Numbered from the stretch's first letter, positions 32,029 to 42,493 are shown. The stretch is DNA of 64,000 nt from Dyadobacter sp. 3J3 (GCF_009801115.1 NZ_VTOL01000007.1:124001-188000); one strand, 5' to 3'. Numbers and translations are program-made. The notes: a model not told the origin generated them from the letters alone.

Positions 32029-33840
32029 TCATTGATGTGCCATGGTGTCGAAATAGGCTCTTACCTTCATTGCTCTGTCCAGTCCAATCAGTGTTGTTAA
32101 CGTTTCTACCGAACTTTCACGGATTGCACGGATCGAACCAAAATGTTTTAACAACTTGGTAGCGGTAACTTTTCCAACACCAACTACGCCATCAAGCTCA
32201 CTAACCAGACTTCCTTTGCTTCGCTTATCCCGGTGAAAAGTGATCGCAAATCTGTGCGCTTCATCGCGGATCTGTTGTATGAGTTTTAAGGATTCTGATC
32301 TTTTATCGATATACAAAGGCAGCGAATCTTCCGGAAAATAGATTTCTTCTAAACGTTTGGCAATACCTATAATCGGCACCTGACCATATATTCCTAAACT
32401 TTTGAGTGCATCACAAGCCGCACTCAACTGGCCTTTTCCACCATCGACAATGATTAGATCGGGAAGCGGTTCATTTTCTGCGATAACCCTCAAATATCTC
32501 CGGCCCACAATTTCGTTCATGGACGCAAAGTCATTGGGGCCAATTACTGTTTTAATATTGAAATGACGGTAATCCTTTTTAGACGCTTTCCCTTCCTTAA
32601 AACACACCATCGAAGCCACCGGATTTGTGCCCTGAATATTCGAGTTATCAAAACATTCAATGTGGCGGGGTAAAGTTTTAATTTGAAGATCAGCTTTCAA
32701 TTTTATCAAAACCCGATCCTTTTTTGAAGAACTGGCTGAGTTTTCAACTTCTCTGCGCTCTGCTTTTTCACGGCGGAAATACATCACATTTTTCATGGAC
32801 ATATCCAGCAGTTTTTTCTTGTCACCAATTTGCGGAATCACCAGTTCCAGTTTTAATTCAAGATCCGGTTTTATATTGGAGATCAATTCTTTTGCTGCCG
32901 TGCCATATTTTTCACGCATTTCAACGATCATCATTGCCAATAGATCTTCATCCGTTTCATCAAGCTTTTTCTTGACTTCAAAAGTCTGCGTGGCAATCAT
33001 GTATCCTTCGGTAATTTTCATAAAGTTCAGATAGGCAGATTCCTCATCTGAAACAATCGTAAGTACATCGACATTACCAATTTTAGGATTGATAACCGTG
33101 GCTTTGCTTTGAAAATTAGATAAATGCTCAATCTTGGTTTTCCACGAATGCGCCTGCTCAAAAGCCATTTGTTCAGCCGCTGCCAGCATTTTCTCCTTGA
33201 AATATTGCTGTGGCAATGTCAGGTTTCCTTTAAGCATGTGATGAATCTGCTCAACCTCAACATTATAATCAGATTCCGATTGCAAACCTTCGCAAGGACC
33301 CTTACAGTTACCAATATGATATTCCAGACAAACCTTAAACTTCCCAGCCTCAACATTTTCTTTGGACAAATGCAAATGGCAGGAACGGATCGTATACAGT
33401 GCCTTGAACATATCCAGCAGCGTATGCATGGACCGCAAATTGGCAAACGGACCGTAAAACGTCCCGCGTTTTTTATCCAGTTCGCGTGTTACATATACAC
33501 GCGGAAAACGCTCGTCTGTAATACAGATGAATGGATATGTTTTATCGTCTTTTAAAAGAATATTAAATTTGGGCTGAAATTGTTTTATCAATTGGTTTTC
33601 CAACAATAAAGCATCCCATTCGGTATGTACAATCGTATATTCAATCCTGCGGATCTGACTGACCAGCCTTTTTGTTTTCCGGTCGTGCTGATTTGATTTT
33701 AAGAAATAACTTGAAACCCTGTTTCTCAGACTTTTTGCTTTTCCAACATAAATTACCTCCCCGGTATCGTCAAAATAACGGTAAACACCAGGATCAAAAG
33801 GAATTTTAGAAAGCTCCTCTTTGTAATTAAATTCGGACAT
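32029..33840 (-). CDS. uvrC: Excinuclease ABC subunit C
   Basis: This 603-residue UvrC is the nuclease of nucleotide excision repair that cuts on both sides of the lesion. The N-terminal GIY-YIG domain spans 10-95 (GVYRYFDDTGEVIYVGKAKSLRNRV). A cysteine-containing segment lies at about 145-185, a UVR-like helix at about 205-240, and the RNase H-like nuclease at about 375-540 (HIECFDNSNIQGTNPVASMV, IVDGGKGQL). The C-terminal tandem helix-hairpin-helix has ELDGVVGVGKVTATKLLKHFGS. Length is full. It lies downstream of glycerate kinase on the same strand. Confidence 0.97.
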   Translation of the reverse strand: MSEFNYKEELSKIPFDPGVYRYFDDTGEVIYVGKAKSLRNRVSSYFLKSNQHDRKTKRLVSQIRRIEYTIVHTEWDALLLENQLIKQFQPKFNILLKDDKTYPFICITDERFPRVYVTRELDKKRGTFYGPFANLRSMHTLLDMFKALYTIRSCHLHLSKENVEAGKFKVCLEYHIGNCKGPCEGLQSESDYNVEVEQIHHMLKGNLTLPQQYFKEKMLAAAEQMAFEQAHSWKTKIEHLSNFQSKATVINPKIGNVDVLTIVSDEESAYLNFMKITEGYMIATQTFEVKKKLDETDEDLLAMMIVEMREKYGTAAKELISNIKPDLELKLELVIPQIGDKKKLLDMSMKNVMYFRREKAERREVENSASSSKKDRVLIKLKADLQIKTLPRHIECFDNSNIQGTNPVASMVCFKEGKASKKDYRHFNIKTVIGPNDFASMNEIVGRRYLRVIAENEPLPDLIIVDGGKGQLSAACDALKSLGIYGQVPIIGIAKRLEEIYFPEDSLPLYIDKRSESLKLIQQIRDEAHRFAITFHRDKRSKGSLVSELDGVVGVGKVTATKLLKHFGSIRAIRESSVETLTTLIGLDRAMKVRAYFDTMAHQ

Positions 33841-33895
33841 GTATTATGGACTTTTTAAGCGAATGCGAAGTTTATTGATATCCAGAGCAGAATCA

Positions 33896-35035
33896 TCAAT
33901 TCCGGCTCTTGTTAAAAAACAACCTTACCAAATGAAAAGTTGCGTCACGTACCAGTGAATAAGCTTCCGTCTCCGCCTGCTGCAAATTCATAGGGCGATT
34001 TAAAACCGAAACGGCATAAGTTATTCCTGCGTTCTGGGTTTCTTCCGGCGATATCATGAGCGTGCCGCAAACAACAGCCAGCGGTACATTATTTTCCTGA
34101 CAAAGATCTGCCAATCCTTTCACAACTTTTCCCTGCAAGGTTTGTTCATCAACTTTTCCTTCGCCAGTAATAACCAGATCAGCTTTTTGAACATGCTCAG
34201 CAATATTCGTTTGCTCCATGACAATACTGACACCTTCGCGAAGTTCTGCACTAAGAAACCAAAGCGCGCCCGCACCCAATCCACCGGCTGCGCCAGCACC
34301 CGGATTGAAGCTGATATCAGTACCAAAAGTTTCAGATGCTACTTTTGCAATATTTTTTAATCCATTATCTAATTGAGAAACCATCGCTACGTCTGCTCCC
34401 TTTTGCGGCCCGTAGACATAGGCTGCACCCGATTCTCCATATAGCGGATTGGTAACATCGCAGGCTACAATAAATTCCACCGACTTTAAAAGCGGATTGA
34501 CATTTTCCATTTTGATGAATTTTATCGAAGAAAGATTTTCGCCGTTAGTCATCACTTCTTTGCTATTTTCATCCAAAAATTTATAGCCCAAAGCCGAAGC
34601 CATTCCAATTCCCGCTTCTGTTGTGGCACTTCCACCGATTCCCAGAATTATTTTTTTTACCCCTGAATTGATCGCATGCAAAATCAATTCCCCTGTTCCG
34701 TAGGTATTGGTTAGTAATGGATTTCTCTCTTCCGGTTTCAAAAGATTTAAACCCGAAGCTGCTGCCATTTCAATAAATGCTGTATTTCCATCACCAGACA
34801 GCCCATATTCCGCTTCAATATATCTTCCCAAAGGATCATGAACAACAGCCGTTACAAATTTACCTTTTGATTGTTCTGTCAAAATTCTTGTGGTCCCTTC
34901 GCCACCATCAGCCAGTGGAACCGAAATAATTTCAGCATCCGGATAAGCAAGGCGTATTCCTTCTGCCACAGATTGGCAAACCTCAGATGCTTCCAGAGAG
35001 CCACGAAATTTGTCAGGGGCAACAAGTATGTACAC
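33896..35035 (-). CDS. Glycerate kinase (GarK/GlxK type)
   Basis: This 379-residue class II glycerate kinase phosphorylates D-glycerate to 2-phosphoglycerate in the cytoplasm. Motifs are VAPDKFRGSLEA at 4-15, PLADGGEGTT at about 40-49, ILGIGGSATTEAGIGMASALGY and VITGEGKVDEQTLQGK. The start codon is GTG at 35035 (MYILVAPDKF). It is between uvrC and the PBP genes; the link is probably positional only. Confidence 0.93.
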   Translation of the reverse strand: MYILVAPDKFRGSLEASEVCQSVAEGIRLAYPDAEIISVPLADGGEGTTRILTEQSKGKFVTAVVHDPLGRYIEAEYGLSGDGNTAFIEMAAASGLNLLKPEERNPLLTNTYGTGELILHAINSGVKKIILGIGGSATTEAGIGMASALGYKFLDENSKEVMTNGENLSSIKFIKMENVNPLLKSVEFIVACDVTNPLYGESGAAYVYGPQKGADVAMVSQLDNGLKNIAKVASETFGTDISFNPGAGAAGGLGAGALWFLSAELREGVSIVMEQTNIAEHVQKADLVITGEGKVDEQTLQGKVVKGLADLCQENNVPLAVVCGTLMISPEETQNAGITYAVSVLNRPMNLQQAETEAYSLVRDATFHLVRLFFNKSRN

Positions 35036-35135
35036 GGGAATTCAGTTTTGAATGGGTGAATGATAACATGTATGAATGGGGGTTTCCAAACACTACTGAA
35101 TTAAAGAATCTCTTGGCTTTTGCTTACTCTAATTT

Positions 35136-37412
35136 TTAAAATGAGGTTCCTTCGTCATCTGATTTCGATGGCGGAATATACGTGTCGGTACTATCGGAAG
35201 CAACATTGCCACAATCCAGAACGAAGTTTTCCGGTTTCACAAAAGCACCTCTTCTGTACTGAATCAGCGTTTGGTCGTTGTATACCTTTTTCATGTATAA
35301 ACCCCAGGCAGGCATCGCTGCACGTCCACCCTGCCCCAACTCAATGGTCCTGAAATGTATATTCATATCTTCTCCGCCAACCCAAATTCCGGATACCAGA
35401 TTATGCGTCATTCCCATAAACCAGCTATCCGATTGATTGTTGGTTGTTCCTGTTTTTGCGGCAATTTCATTTCCGCTCGTTACACCATAAGAATGCAAAC
35501 GTCCGGCAGTTCCACCTCTGTCTTCCACAGCTCCACGCATTAAATACAGCATTTCATAAGCAATGGAAGCCTGCAATTCCTGATTTTGTTTTTGATGAAA
35601 TTCCTGTAAAACATTACCGTTCCGGTCCTCGATTCTTAAAATTGTCATAGCTTCCGACCGATATCCACCGTTAGCAAAAGCACAATAGGCATTGACCATT
35701 TCAAAAACAGAAACAGAACTTACACCCAACGCAAGAGATGGATACGGATCCAGTTTGCTCGTGATACCCAGCTTATGTGCATATTCCACTACCGTTTCCG
35801 GTTTTTCCATTTGAATAATAGCGGCACTGACAGAATTGACAGATTGACCCAATGCTTGTCTCAATGTGAGTGCCTGATTGGTATATTTCCCATTCGAATT
35901 CTGTGGATTATATTCATTTTCAGGAACTGGTGCGTCTACGATTTTATCGCAAGGCGTCAGGAAATTTTTGTCCAGAGCGGCAACATATACAAAAGGCTTG
36001 AAGGTAGAACCTGGCTGACGTGCTCCCTGCTTCACGTGATCGTATTTGAAATATTTGAAGTTTACGCCACCAACCCAAGCCTTGATTTCTCCGCTTCTCG
36101 GATCCATCGACATCATCCCGGCGTGTAAAAATCTTTTATAATACCGAATTGAATCCATCGGACTCATTGTTACTTCCTTTTCTCCATCATAAGAAAAAAC
36201 CTTCATTTTGTAGGGTCGTTGCATTACTTTCCACGCTTCATCTTCACCAATTTCCGCTTTTAAAACTTTAAAGTAGGGCAAAGAGCGAACCGCCTTTTCA
36301 ATAAATCCGGGAATTTCTTTTCCATTCTCATCTGCCCAGGGATTTCTGCCTTTCCAGTGCGCATCAAAAAGTTTTTGCTGCGTTTTCATATGCTCGTTCA
36401 TTGCCTCTTCCTGATATTGCTGCAAACGGGAATCTATGGTTGTATAAATCCGCAAACCACTGGTATACAAATCATAATCAGTTCCGTTATCATCATTATA
36501 TTGTTTGACCCAGGCTCTCATATAACCACGCATTGACTCCCTGAAATAAGGAGCAGGGCCTGTATTATGTCCATCGACGGTGAATCTCAAATCAAGTGGC
36601 TTATCTTTTAAACGCTCGAATTCATCCTCCGGCAGGTAATCATATTTTGACATTTGAGCCAAAACGGTATTTCTGCGGTTCGTAGCATTTACCGGAAATC
36701 TCAAAGGATTGTACAACGTAGGATTTTGAAGCATACCTACCAGCAACGCCGCCTGACTTACTTCAAGATCTGCTGGTTCCTTATCAAAATAGGTTTTTGA
36801 AGCAACTTTAATACCATAGGTGTTATTTCCAAACGAAACGGTATTCAGATACATCATCATGATTTCCCGTTTGGTATATTTCCTTTCCAGAGTAATGGAC
36901 AATATCCACTCCTTGGTTTTGGCAATAACTGTTCTGATAAAAGGAATTTTACCAAGCAAGCCTTCAAATTTTTCTGAACGTGTTTGAAAAAGATTTTTGG
37001 CAACTTGTTGTGTCAAGGTACTTCCTCCACCTGAACTTGAATTTCCAAGTAAAACCCCTTTGGCAACCCGGAGCATACTTCTTGGATCAATACCAGAATG
37101 GCTCAAAAAACGGGCATCCTCAGTTGCTAGCAAAGCATCAGTTACATTTTTAGATACCTGGTCAAACTCTACCGGTGTACGGTTTTCGAAGAAATACTTT
37201 CCCAATGATTTTCCATCTTCCGAAATTAATTCAGAAGCAAGTTCACTTTTAGGATTTTCAAGGGTGATAAGATCAGGCATTCCGCCAAACAGCCATAAAA
37301 AATTAAAACTGACGGCAACTATATAAAGTATAAAAAGCCCCAGGCCCAATGCTGTAAACAACCACACGCGTATTATGCCGCGACGGTATTTCCCTGGCTG
37401 CAACTCAATCAT
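35136..37412 (-). CDS. Class A penicillin-binding protein (PBP1A-like), copy 1
   Basis: This bifunctional peptidoglycan synthase has 758 residues. A short cytoplasmic tail (MIELQPGKYRRG) and one helix (about 17-42) come first. The GT51 glycosyltransferase domain (about 60-240) has EDARFLSHSGID with the catalytic glutamate, GGGSTLTQQVAKNLF and YTKREIMMMYLN. The transpeptidase domain has PGSTFKPF (serine nucleophile, SxxK), SVN and KTGTT. It carries a charged C-terminal tail ending DDEGTSF. The paralogue starts 27 bases upstream and shares most of the sequence. Confidence 0.95.
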   Translation of the reverse strand: MIELQPGKYRRGIIRVWLFTALGLGLFILYIVAVSFNFLWLFGGMPDLITLENPKSELASELISEDGKSLGKYFFENRTPVEFDQVSKNVTDALLATEDARFLSHSGIDPRSMLRVAKGVLLGNSSSGGGSTLTQQVAKNLFQTRSEKFEGLLGKIPFIRTVIAKTKEWILSITLERKYTKREIMMMYLNTVSFGNNTYGIKVASKTYFDKEPADLEVSQAALLVGMLQNPTLYNPLRFPVNATNRRNTVLAQMSKYDYLPEDEFERLKDKPLDLRFTVDGHNTGPAPYFRESMRGYMRAWVKQYNDDNGTDYDLYTSGLRIYTTIDSRLQQYQEEAMNEHMKTQQKLFDAHWKGRNPWADENGKEIPGFIEKAVRSLPYFKVLKAEIGEDEAWKVMQRPYKMKVFSYDGEKEVTMSPMDSIRYYKRFLHAGMMSMDPRSGEIKAWVGGVNFKYFKYDHVKQGARQPGSTFKPFVYVAALDKNFLTPCDKIVDAPVPENEYNPQNSNGKYTNQALTLRQALGQSVNSVSAAIIQMEKPETVVEYAHKLGITSKLDPYPSLALGVSSVSVFEMVNAYCAFANGGYRSEAMTILRIEDRNGNVLQEFHQKQNQELQASIAYEMLYLMRGAVEDRGGTAGRLHSYGVTSGNEIAAKTGTTNNQSDSWFMGMTHNLVSGIWVGGEDMNIHFRTIELGQGGRAAMPAWGLYMKKVYNDQTLIQYRRGAFVKPENFVLDCGNVASDSTDTYIPPSKSDDEGTSF

Positions 37413-37439
37413 AAAATAAAATTTCCTAAGTGATTATAT

Positions 37440-39737
37440 TTAAAACAATGTTCCTTCGTCATCGGAACGGGAAGGTGGAATATAGGTATCTGTGCTGTCA
37501 GAAGCTACATTTCCACAATTTAGAACAAAATTTTCAGGTTTATTGAAAGCTCCTTTTTTATATTGGATCAATGTCGGATCGTCGTATATTTTTTTCATAT
37601 ACAAACCCCATGCCGGCATCGCAACGTGACCGCCCTGTCCGAGCTGCATGGTTCGGAAATGTATGGACATATCTTCACCGCCAACCCAGATTCCGGAAAC
37701 AAGATGTTGTGTCATGCCCATAAACCATCCGTCAGAATAATTTTGAGAAGTTCCGGTTTTTGCTGCAATTTCATTTCCTTCCGTCACACCATAAGTTCTT
37801 AAACGACTGGCTGTTCCACCCGGATCTTCTACGGCACCGCGCATCAGATACAGCATACTATATGCCATATTCTCACTCAATTCCTGATTTTGTTTTTGAT
37901 AAAATTGTTGCAAAACATTACCATTACGATCTTCAATTCTCAAAATCGACATCGCTTCGGTCCTGTGTCCGCCGTTTGCAAAAGAGCAATAAGCGTTTAC
38001 CATTTCAAAAACAGTAACCGAACTAATACCAAGACAAAGGGAAGGTTTTGGATTTAATTTGCTCGTTATACCCAGTTTGTGAGCATATTCTACAACAGTA
38101 TTCGGCTTCACCATTTTAATAATATTGGCACTTACCGAATTTACGGATTTCCCAAGTGCCTGTCTCAATGACAAAGGACGATAAGAAAATTTATTTCCCG
38201 AATTATGCGGTGTCCATCCTCCCGGAACACCATCCGAAAGTCCAAAATGAACCGGAGCATCCATGATACGGTCACAAGGTGTCAAAAAGTTTTTGTCCAA
38301 AGCGGAAACATAAACGAATGGTTTGAACGTAGAACCAGGTTGACGAGCCCCTTGTTTTACGTGGTCGTATTTGAAATATTTGAAGTTAATACCACCAACC
38401 CACGCCTTTATTTGTCCGTTTCGCGGATCCATCGACATCATTCCGGCATGTAAGAATCTTTTGTAATATCGCAGGGAATCAATCGGACTCATGGTCATTT
38501 CTTTTTCGCCATCGTAAGAAAAAACTTTCATTTTGTACGGACGACGCATTACTTTCCACGCTTCCTTTTCCCCTACTTCTTTTTTCAAAACATTGAAATA
38601 AGGCAAAGCCCTAACCGCTTTTTCAATAAATCCCGGGATCTCTTTTCCGTCTGGAGTAGCCCAGGGATTTCTGTCTTGCCAATGTGCATCAAAAAGCCTT
38701 TGCTGTGTACGCATATGCTCATTCAGCGCATCTTCCTGGTACTTTTGCATCCGGGAATCGATGGTGGTATAAATCCGAAGTCCGCTGGTATATAAATCCA
38801 GATCGGTTCCGTTTTCTTCGTTGAATTGTTTCACCCAGGCTTTCATATACCCACGCATGGATTCCCGGAAATAAGGCGCTAAACCTGTATTATGTCCATC
38901 AACAGTGAATTTCATTCCCAAGGACTTTTCTTTCAAAGTCTCAAATTTTTCTACTGGCAGATAATTGTATTTTACCATTTGTGCCAAAACGGTATTTCTA
39001 CGATTCAGGGCATTGGTCGGAAATCTAAGCGGGTTATATAAAGTAGGATTTTGAAGCATCCCAACCAGAAGTGCGGCTTCACTTACGTTAACATCCCATG
39101 CATCCTTGTCAAAGTATGTTTTGGAAGCTACTTTAATTCCGTAGGTATTATTTCCAAAAGATACCGTATTCAGGTACATCATCATGATTTCCCTTTTGGT
39201 ATATTTCCTTTCCAAAACAACGGACAAAATCCATTCTTTGGTTTTTGCAATAACTGTTCGCACCAGAGGAATTTTACCCAAAATACCTTCATATTTTTCA
39301 GAACGGGTTTGGAAAAGGTTTTTTGCAACCTGTTGTGTTAGCGTACTTCCTCCACCGGAACTGGAACTTCCGGAAACAACTCCTTTGAATACACGGGCCA
39401 GACTTCTCGGATCTATACCGGAATGATTGACAAATCGTGCATCCTCAGTAGCAACCAGCGCTTCGATAAGATTGGGTGAAATCTGGTCAAACTCAATCGG
39501 TGTGCGGTTTTCAAAAAAGTATTTTCCCAAAGATTTTCCATCTTCAGAAATCAGTTCAGACGCAAGTTCACTTTTAGGATTTTCGAGTGTTTTAAGATCA
39601 GGCATTCCACCGAAAAGCCATAATAAATTTATGCTGACGGAGAAAATGTAAAATATAAAAAGACCCAGGCCAATTGCAGCAAATTTCCAAAGGCGGACAA
39701 TGCTGCGACGATATTTTCCTGGCTGCAATTCAATCAT
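37440..39737 (-). CDS. Class A penicillin-binding protein (PBP1A-like), copy 2
   Basis: This 765-residue paralogue has the same domain order as the neighbour at 35136: helix at about 17-42, GT51 with EDARFVNHSGID and GGGSTLTQQ, transpeptidase with PGSTFKPF, SVN and KTGTS. It is 7 residues longer, mainly through an insertion before the SVN region (HFGLSDGVPGGWTP). Both copies appear fully active. It is the upstream gene of the pair and likely cotranscribed with it. Confidence 0.95.
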   Translation of the reverse strand: MIELQPGKYRRSIVRLWKFAAIGLGLFIFYIFSVSINLLWLFGGMPDLKTLENPKSELASELISEDGKSLGKYFFENRTPIEFDQISPNLIEALVATEDARFVNHSGIDPRSLARVFKGVVSGSSSSGGGSTLTQQVAKNLFQTRSEKYEGILGKIPLVRTVIAKTKEWILSVVLERKYTKREIMMMYLNTVSFGNNTYGIKVASKTYFDKDAWDVNVSEAALLVGMLQNPTLYNPLRFPTNALNRRNTVLAQMVKYNYLPVEKFETLKEKSLGMKFTVDGHNTGLAPYFRESMRGYMKAWVKQFNEENGTDLDLYTSGLRIYTTIDSRMQKYQEDALNEHMRTQQRLFDAHWQDRNPWATPDGKEIPGFIEKAVRALPYFNVLKKEVGEKEAWKVMRRPYKMKVFSYDGEKEMTMSPIDSLRYYKRFLHAGMMSMDPRNGQIKAWVGGINFKYFKYDHVKQGARQPGSTFKPFVYVSALDKNFLTPCDRIMDAPVHFGLSDGVPGGWTPHNSGNKFSYRPLSLRQALGKSVNSVSANIIKMVKPNTVVEYAHKLGITSKLNPKPSLCLGISSVTVFEMVNAYCSFANGGHRTEAMSILRIEDRNGNVLQQFYQKQNQELSENMAYSMLYLMRGAVEDPGGTASRLRTYGVTEGNEIAAKTGTSQNYSDGWFMGMTQHLVSGIWVGGEDMSIHFRTMQLGQGGHVAMPAWGLYMKKIYDDPTLIQYKKGAFNKPENFVLNCGNVASDSTDTYIPPSRSDDEGTLF

Positions 39738-39810
39738 ATGTGGGGATAATTTATTTGTAAATCGTATTTAAACGGATCAATCAGGTCAACAAAGATACAA
39801 TTTCCATGAA

Positions 39811-42033
39811 TTATCTCTTCCCAACTGAAATTTCCCGAGATTCCTGCATTTCTTTAAGTCTTGGCAAATACATGCTGCCGGGATACAAACGAACAAACTC
39901 GTTAATAGCTTGCAGATAGGCCTCCCGTCCTCTGACTTTGCCCACTAAAAATACTCTGAGCAGTGCAAATTTATCTTCCAGCATACTTCCTTTATAAGCC
40001 GGCAAATCTGCTTCAATTTCTTCCAGGGCTTTGGTGAAATTCCCATCTGCATATAACTGATAAGCGCTTTCATACGCCTTCACAGGATTGTTTCTGTTTT
40101 TATCATCGCCGGTTCCATTACTAACAGACTTATTAATTAACCGGGCATAGGTTGAATTTGGAAACTCTGAGGTCAGTTTGTCTTTCCAGACAATACGGTT
40201 ATTGTCTTCCTCAGCCAAGGTCAGGTACATCAGATAATAGATTTCTTCCCTGTATTGCGTTTTTGGATATTCTGTTAAAACCCTGTTAAAAGTTGCCACA
40301 GCCCGATCTGGTTCTTTTAGATCAAACCGGTATATTTTACCAAGATTATATAATGCGTCCTCTTTCTTTTTTTGAGAAACCGTAAAACTAGAATCTGTTA
40401 AAGGAATATTCTTTTTAAGATTGTCGTGTCTCGCCTGCCATAATGCAGTACCTTTTGTCATGACGGGTTCAGCGGCAACAGCCGGCAGTCCGTTGCCATT
40501 GGAAGTACTATCGGCGGGGTTACCACTTCTGGATGCTATGGAAGATACTTGCTTAGTACTTCTGCGCCAGTCATCTTCAAGCGTCCGGTTTCCCCAAACT
40601 CTTCGGAATTCAATTTTCCCCTGGTTAATCATAGCGGGATCGTACAATTCCCAACGTCTGTCAGTGCTATTCGGAATGGATCCGCCCGGACTTAAATTGA
40701 TCTGGTTATTTGCGGCCATCTGTGCTGCTTTAAGACGTTTCTCATCTTCAATCCTGGCCTTTTCCTGCTCTTCAATAATATTGTCGATTTTATCATCCAG
40801 CGCCTTTGGATTCATTTGCGACAGAATCTGCAAGCTGTCCTCCATTTTTACTATGGTTAGCTGCGTGACAAAATTATCAAGTGCCAGTTTACGATCCGAA
40901 ACTACTCGATATTCCTGGGCATCTTTTGGAAGAATAATTAGAGCACTGTCATAATAAGCTTTCGCCAGTTCATATCTTTCCAGGGCATCATAATGGATAC
41001 GTGCAAGCTGTAAATAAGTGTATGCTTTTTGAACATTATTTTTGCCAGACGCCAAAGAGGCCGATTTTTGCAAATATTTTACGGCTTCGGGTAATTGCTT
41101 TCTATGTTCGGCCAAAAGTCCCATTGTAAAATAGATCCTGTCACGAAGATCATTGTTTTTTCTGTCACGCAGCATTTTGTCAAAACCAACCGATGAAACA
41201 TCAGTTTTTGGATCAATAATAACCTGGTTTTGTAATGAATTCATGGAAGAATAAAACCCCAGATCATAATCCGGACGATTTTTGCTGACGCTTTTGTAAT
41301 GTTTATTTGCCAAAACAAATTGTCCGAGCCGATCATACATTTGGCCCGCGGCAAAGTGTACTCTTGCCGTTTCTATGTTTTTACTTAACAGCGGAAACGT
41401 TTCTTCCAAAATCGCAACCGAGGTGAGATATTCACCATTTTGCTGATGCAAATAGGCTTTCGTCAAATAAAAATCCTTGGTCGCATCTTTGGTTAAAGTC
41501 TGCTGGCTAAGATATTCTGCAACACCAAGAGCGTTGGAATAATCTTTCCGGCTTATATAGGCACGCATCAAAACGATCAATGCATTATTTTTGTCGTTTT
41601 CATCTTTTCCGTTTGCATACACATAACGTAACGCTTCCAGACCATCCGCCCACTGGCCTAGATACAAACGGGATTTTCCAAGGATAATGTAGCTGTTGTC
41701 AACCCATTTACTATTCTGGTGTTTTTCAGCAACGATAGAAGTTTTCTTCACGGCATCCAGCAATTGAGGTTTTACCGGAATTGCCAGAATCGAATCCAGA
41801 GGCAATAAAATTGGTATCAGCTGATTATAATCTTCCTTAAAAGCTGCCCGCATAGCGAATTCTGCTTCCTGCAAATCCTGTTCAGCAATGAAATAGGCGT
41901 TGTAATGAGACGAAACATTATGAAAGTTTACAGCGGCCGGGCGGGAGCTGTACTGAGAACACCCTATCAGCAAGCACACAAACAATAAACTGAAGACTAT
42001 TGTTTGAATAAAACGGGGTAGTGTATGAGTCAC
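39811..42033 (-). CDS. porW: T9SS periplasmic lipoprotein PorW/SprE
   Basis: This large TPR lipoprotein is required for type IX secretion and gliding in Bacteroidota. The signal peptide is MTHTLPRFIQTIVFSLLFVC and the lipobox LIGC puts the acylated cysteine at C25. The body is mostly helical TPR repeats, with a low-complexity Glu/Lys and Ala/Asn region in the middle. The start is set to GTG at 42033 (740 residues): the longer frame begins with a TTG at 42075 that lies inside a TAGTTTTG promoter element and adds 14 unlikely residues. Pairing with porX in this window agrees with a T9SS organism. Confidence 0.82.
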   Translation of the reverse strand: MTHTLPRFIQTIVFSLLFVCLLIGCSQYSSRPAAVNFHNVSSHYNAYFIAEQDLQEAEFAMRAAFKEDYNQLIPILLPLDSILAIPVKPQLLDAVKKTSIVAEKHQNSKWVDNSYIILGKSRLYLGQWADGLEALRYVYANGKDENDKNNALIVLMRAYISRKDYSNALGVAEYLSQQTLTKDATKDFYLTKAYLHQQNGEYLTSVAILEETFPLLSKNIETARVHFAAGQMYDRLGQFVLANKHYKSVSKNRPDYDLGFYSSMNSLQNQVIIDPKTDVSSVGFDKMLRDRKNNDLRDRIYFTMGLLAEHRKQLPEAVKYLQKSASLASGKNNVQKAYTYLQLARIHYDALERYELAKAYYDSALIILPKDAQEYRVVSDRKLALDNFVTQLTIVKMEDSLQILSQMNPKALDDKIDNIIEEQEKARIEDEKRLKAAQMAANNQINLSPGGSIPNSTDRRWELYDPAMINQGKIEFRRVWGNRTLEDDWRRSTKQVSSIASRSGNPADSTSNGNGLPAVAAEPVMTKGTALWQARHDNLKKNIPLTDSSFTVSQKKKEDALYNLGKIYRFDLKEPDRAVATFNRVLTEYPKTQYREEIYYLMYLTLAEEDNNRIVWKDKLTSEFPNSTYARLINKSVSNGTGDDKNRNNPVKAYESAYQLYADGNFTKALEEIEADLPAYKGSMLEDKFALLRVFLVGKVRGREAYLQAINEFVRLYPGSMYLPRLKEMQESREISVGKR

Positions 42034-42072
42034 AAATAAAGACTTTAGGGATGATATTTTATCTTTTCCGGG

Positions 42073-42080
42073 CAAAACTA
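42073..42080 (-). promoter_or_regulatory. -7 promoter element of porW (TAGTTTTG)
   Basis: On the minus strand TAGTTTTG fits TAnnTTTG, 40 bases before the GTG start at 42033. It argues against the TTG start at 42075, which would overlap it. Confidence 0.5.
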
Positions 42081-42114
42081 AAACGGTATTTTACCTAATA
42101 ACGTATCGAAGATA

Positions 42115-42435
42115 ATGCCATTTACAAAATTAGAAGCAACTTTACCTATAAATTCTACAAAAACGAATATGGAAGAGGATAAAAACGAATGGAAAAAACA
42201 GGAAAACAAACCTTTTTCAAACAAGGGAAATTCCGAAAAAACGCCTTCAAATTTCCTCCGCTACTCAGGAATGGCCATGCAGATGCTGGGTACAATACTC
42301 GTTTTTACGTATGCCGGTTACAAACTTGATCAGTGGCAAATGAACAAAACGCCTGTCTGGACGCTTGTATTATCACTTACTTCCATTGCCGCATCTTTGT
42401 ACTTATTAATACGCAGCATGCCCAAGGTGAAATAA
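42115..42435 (+). CDS. atpZ: AtpZ/AtpI-type ATP synthase accessory protein
   Basis: This 106-residue protein has a charged cytoplasmic N-terminus and two helices (FLRYSGMAMQMLGTILVFTYAGYKL and VWTLVLSLTSIAASLYLLI). The pattern and position at the head of the atp genes match AtpZ, proposed to aid c-ring assembly or ion handling. The ATG 42115 is the longest start. The ATG at 42169 (MEEDKNEW) is an alternative that better resembles relatives. Confidence 0.8.
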   Translation: MPFTKLEATLPINSTKTNMEEDKNEWKKQENKPFSNKGNSEKTPSNFLRYSGMAMQMLGTILVFTYAGYKLDQWQMNKTPVWTLVLSLTSIAASLYLLIRSMPKVK

Positions 42436-42493
42436 TTTTTGTCACCAGTTACCTACCATTTACTTACAGTCAAAATTACCACAATCAGTTCAC

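Noticed and set aside
35036..35135. GTGAATGATAACATG near 35054 resembling the 4HB arm
   Set aside because: Only a short match of about 10 bases; no inverted partner nearby.
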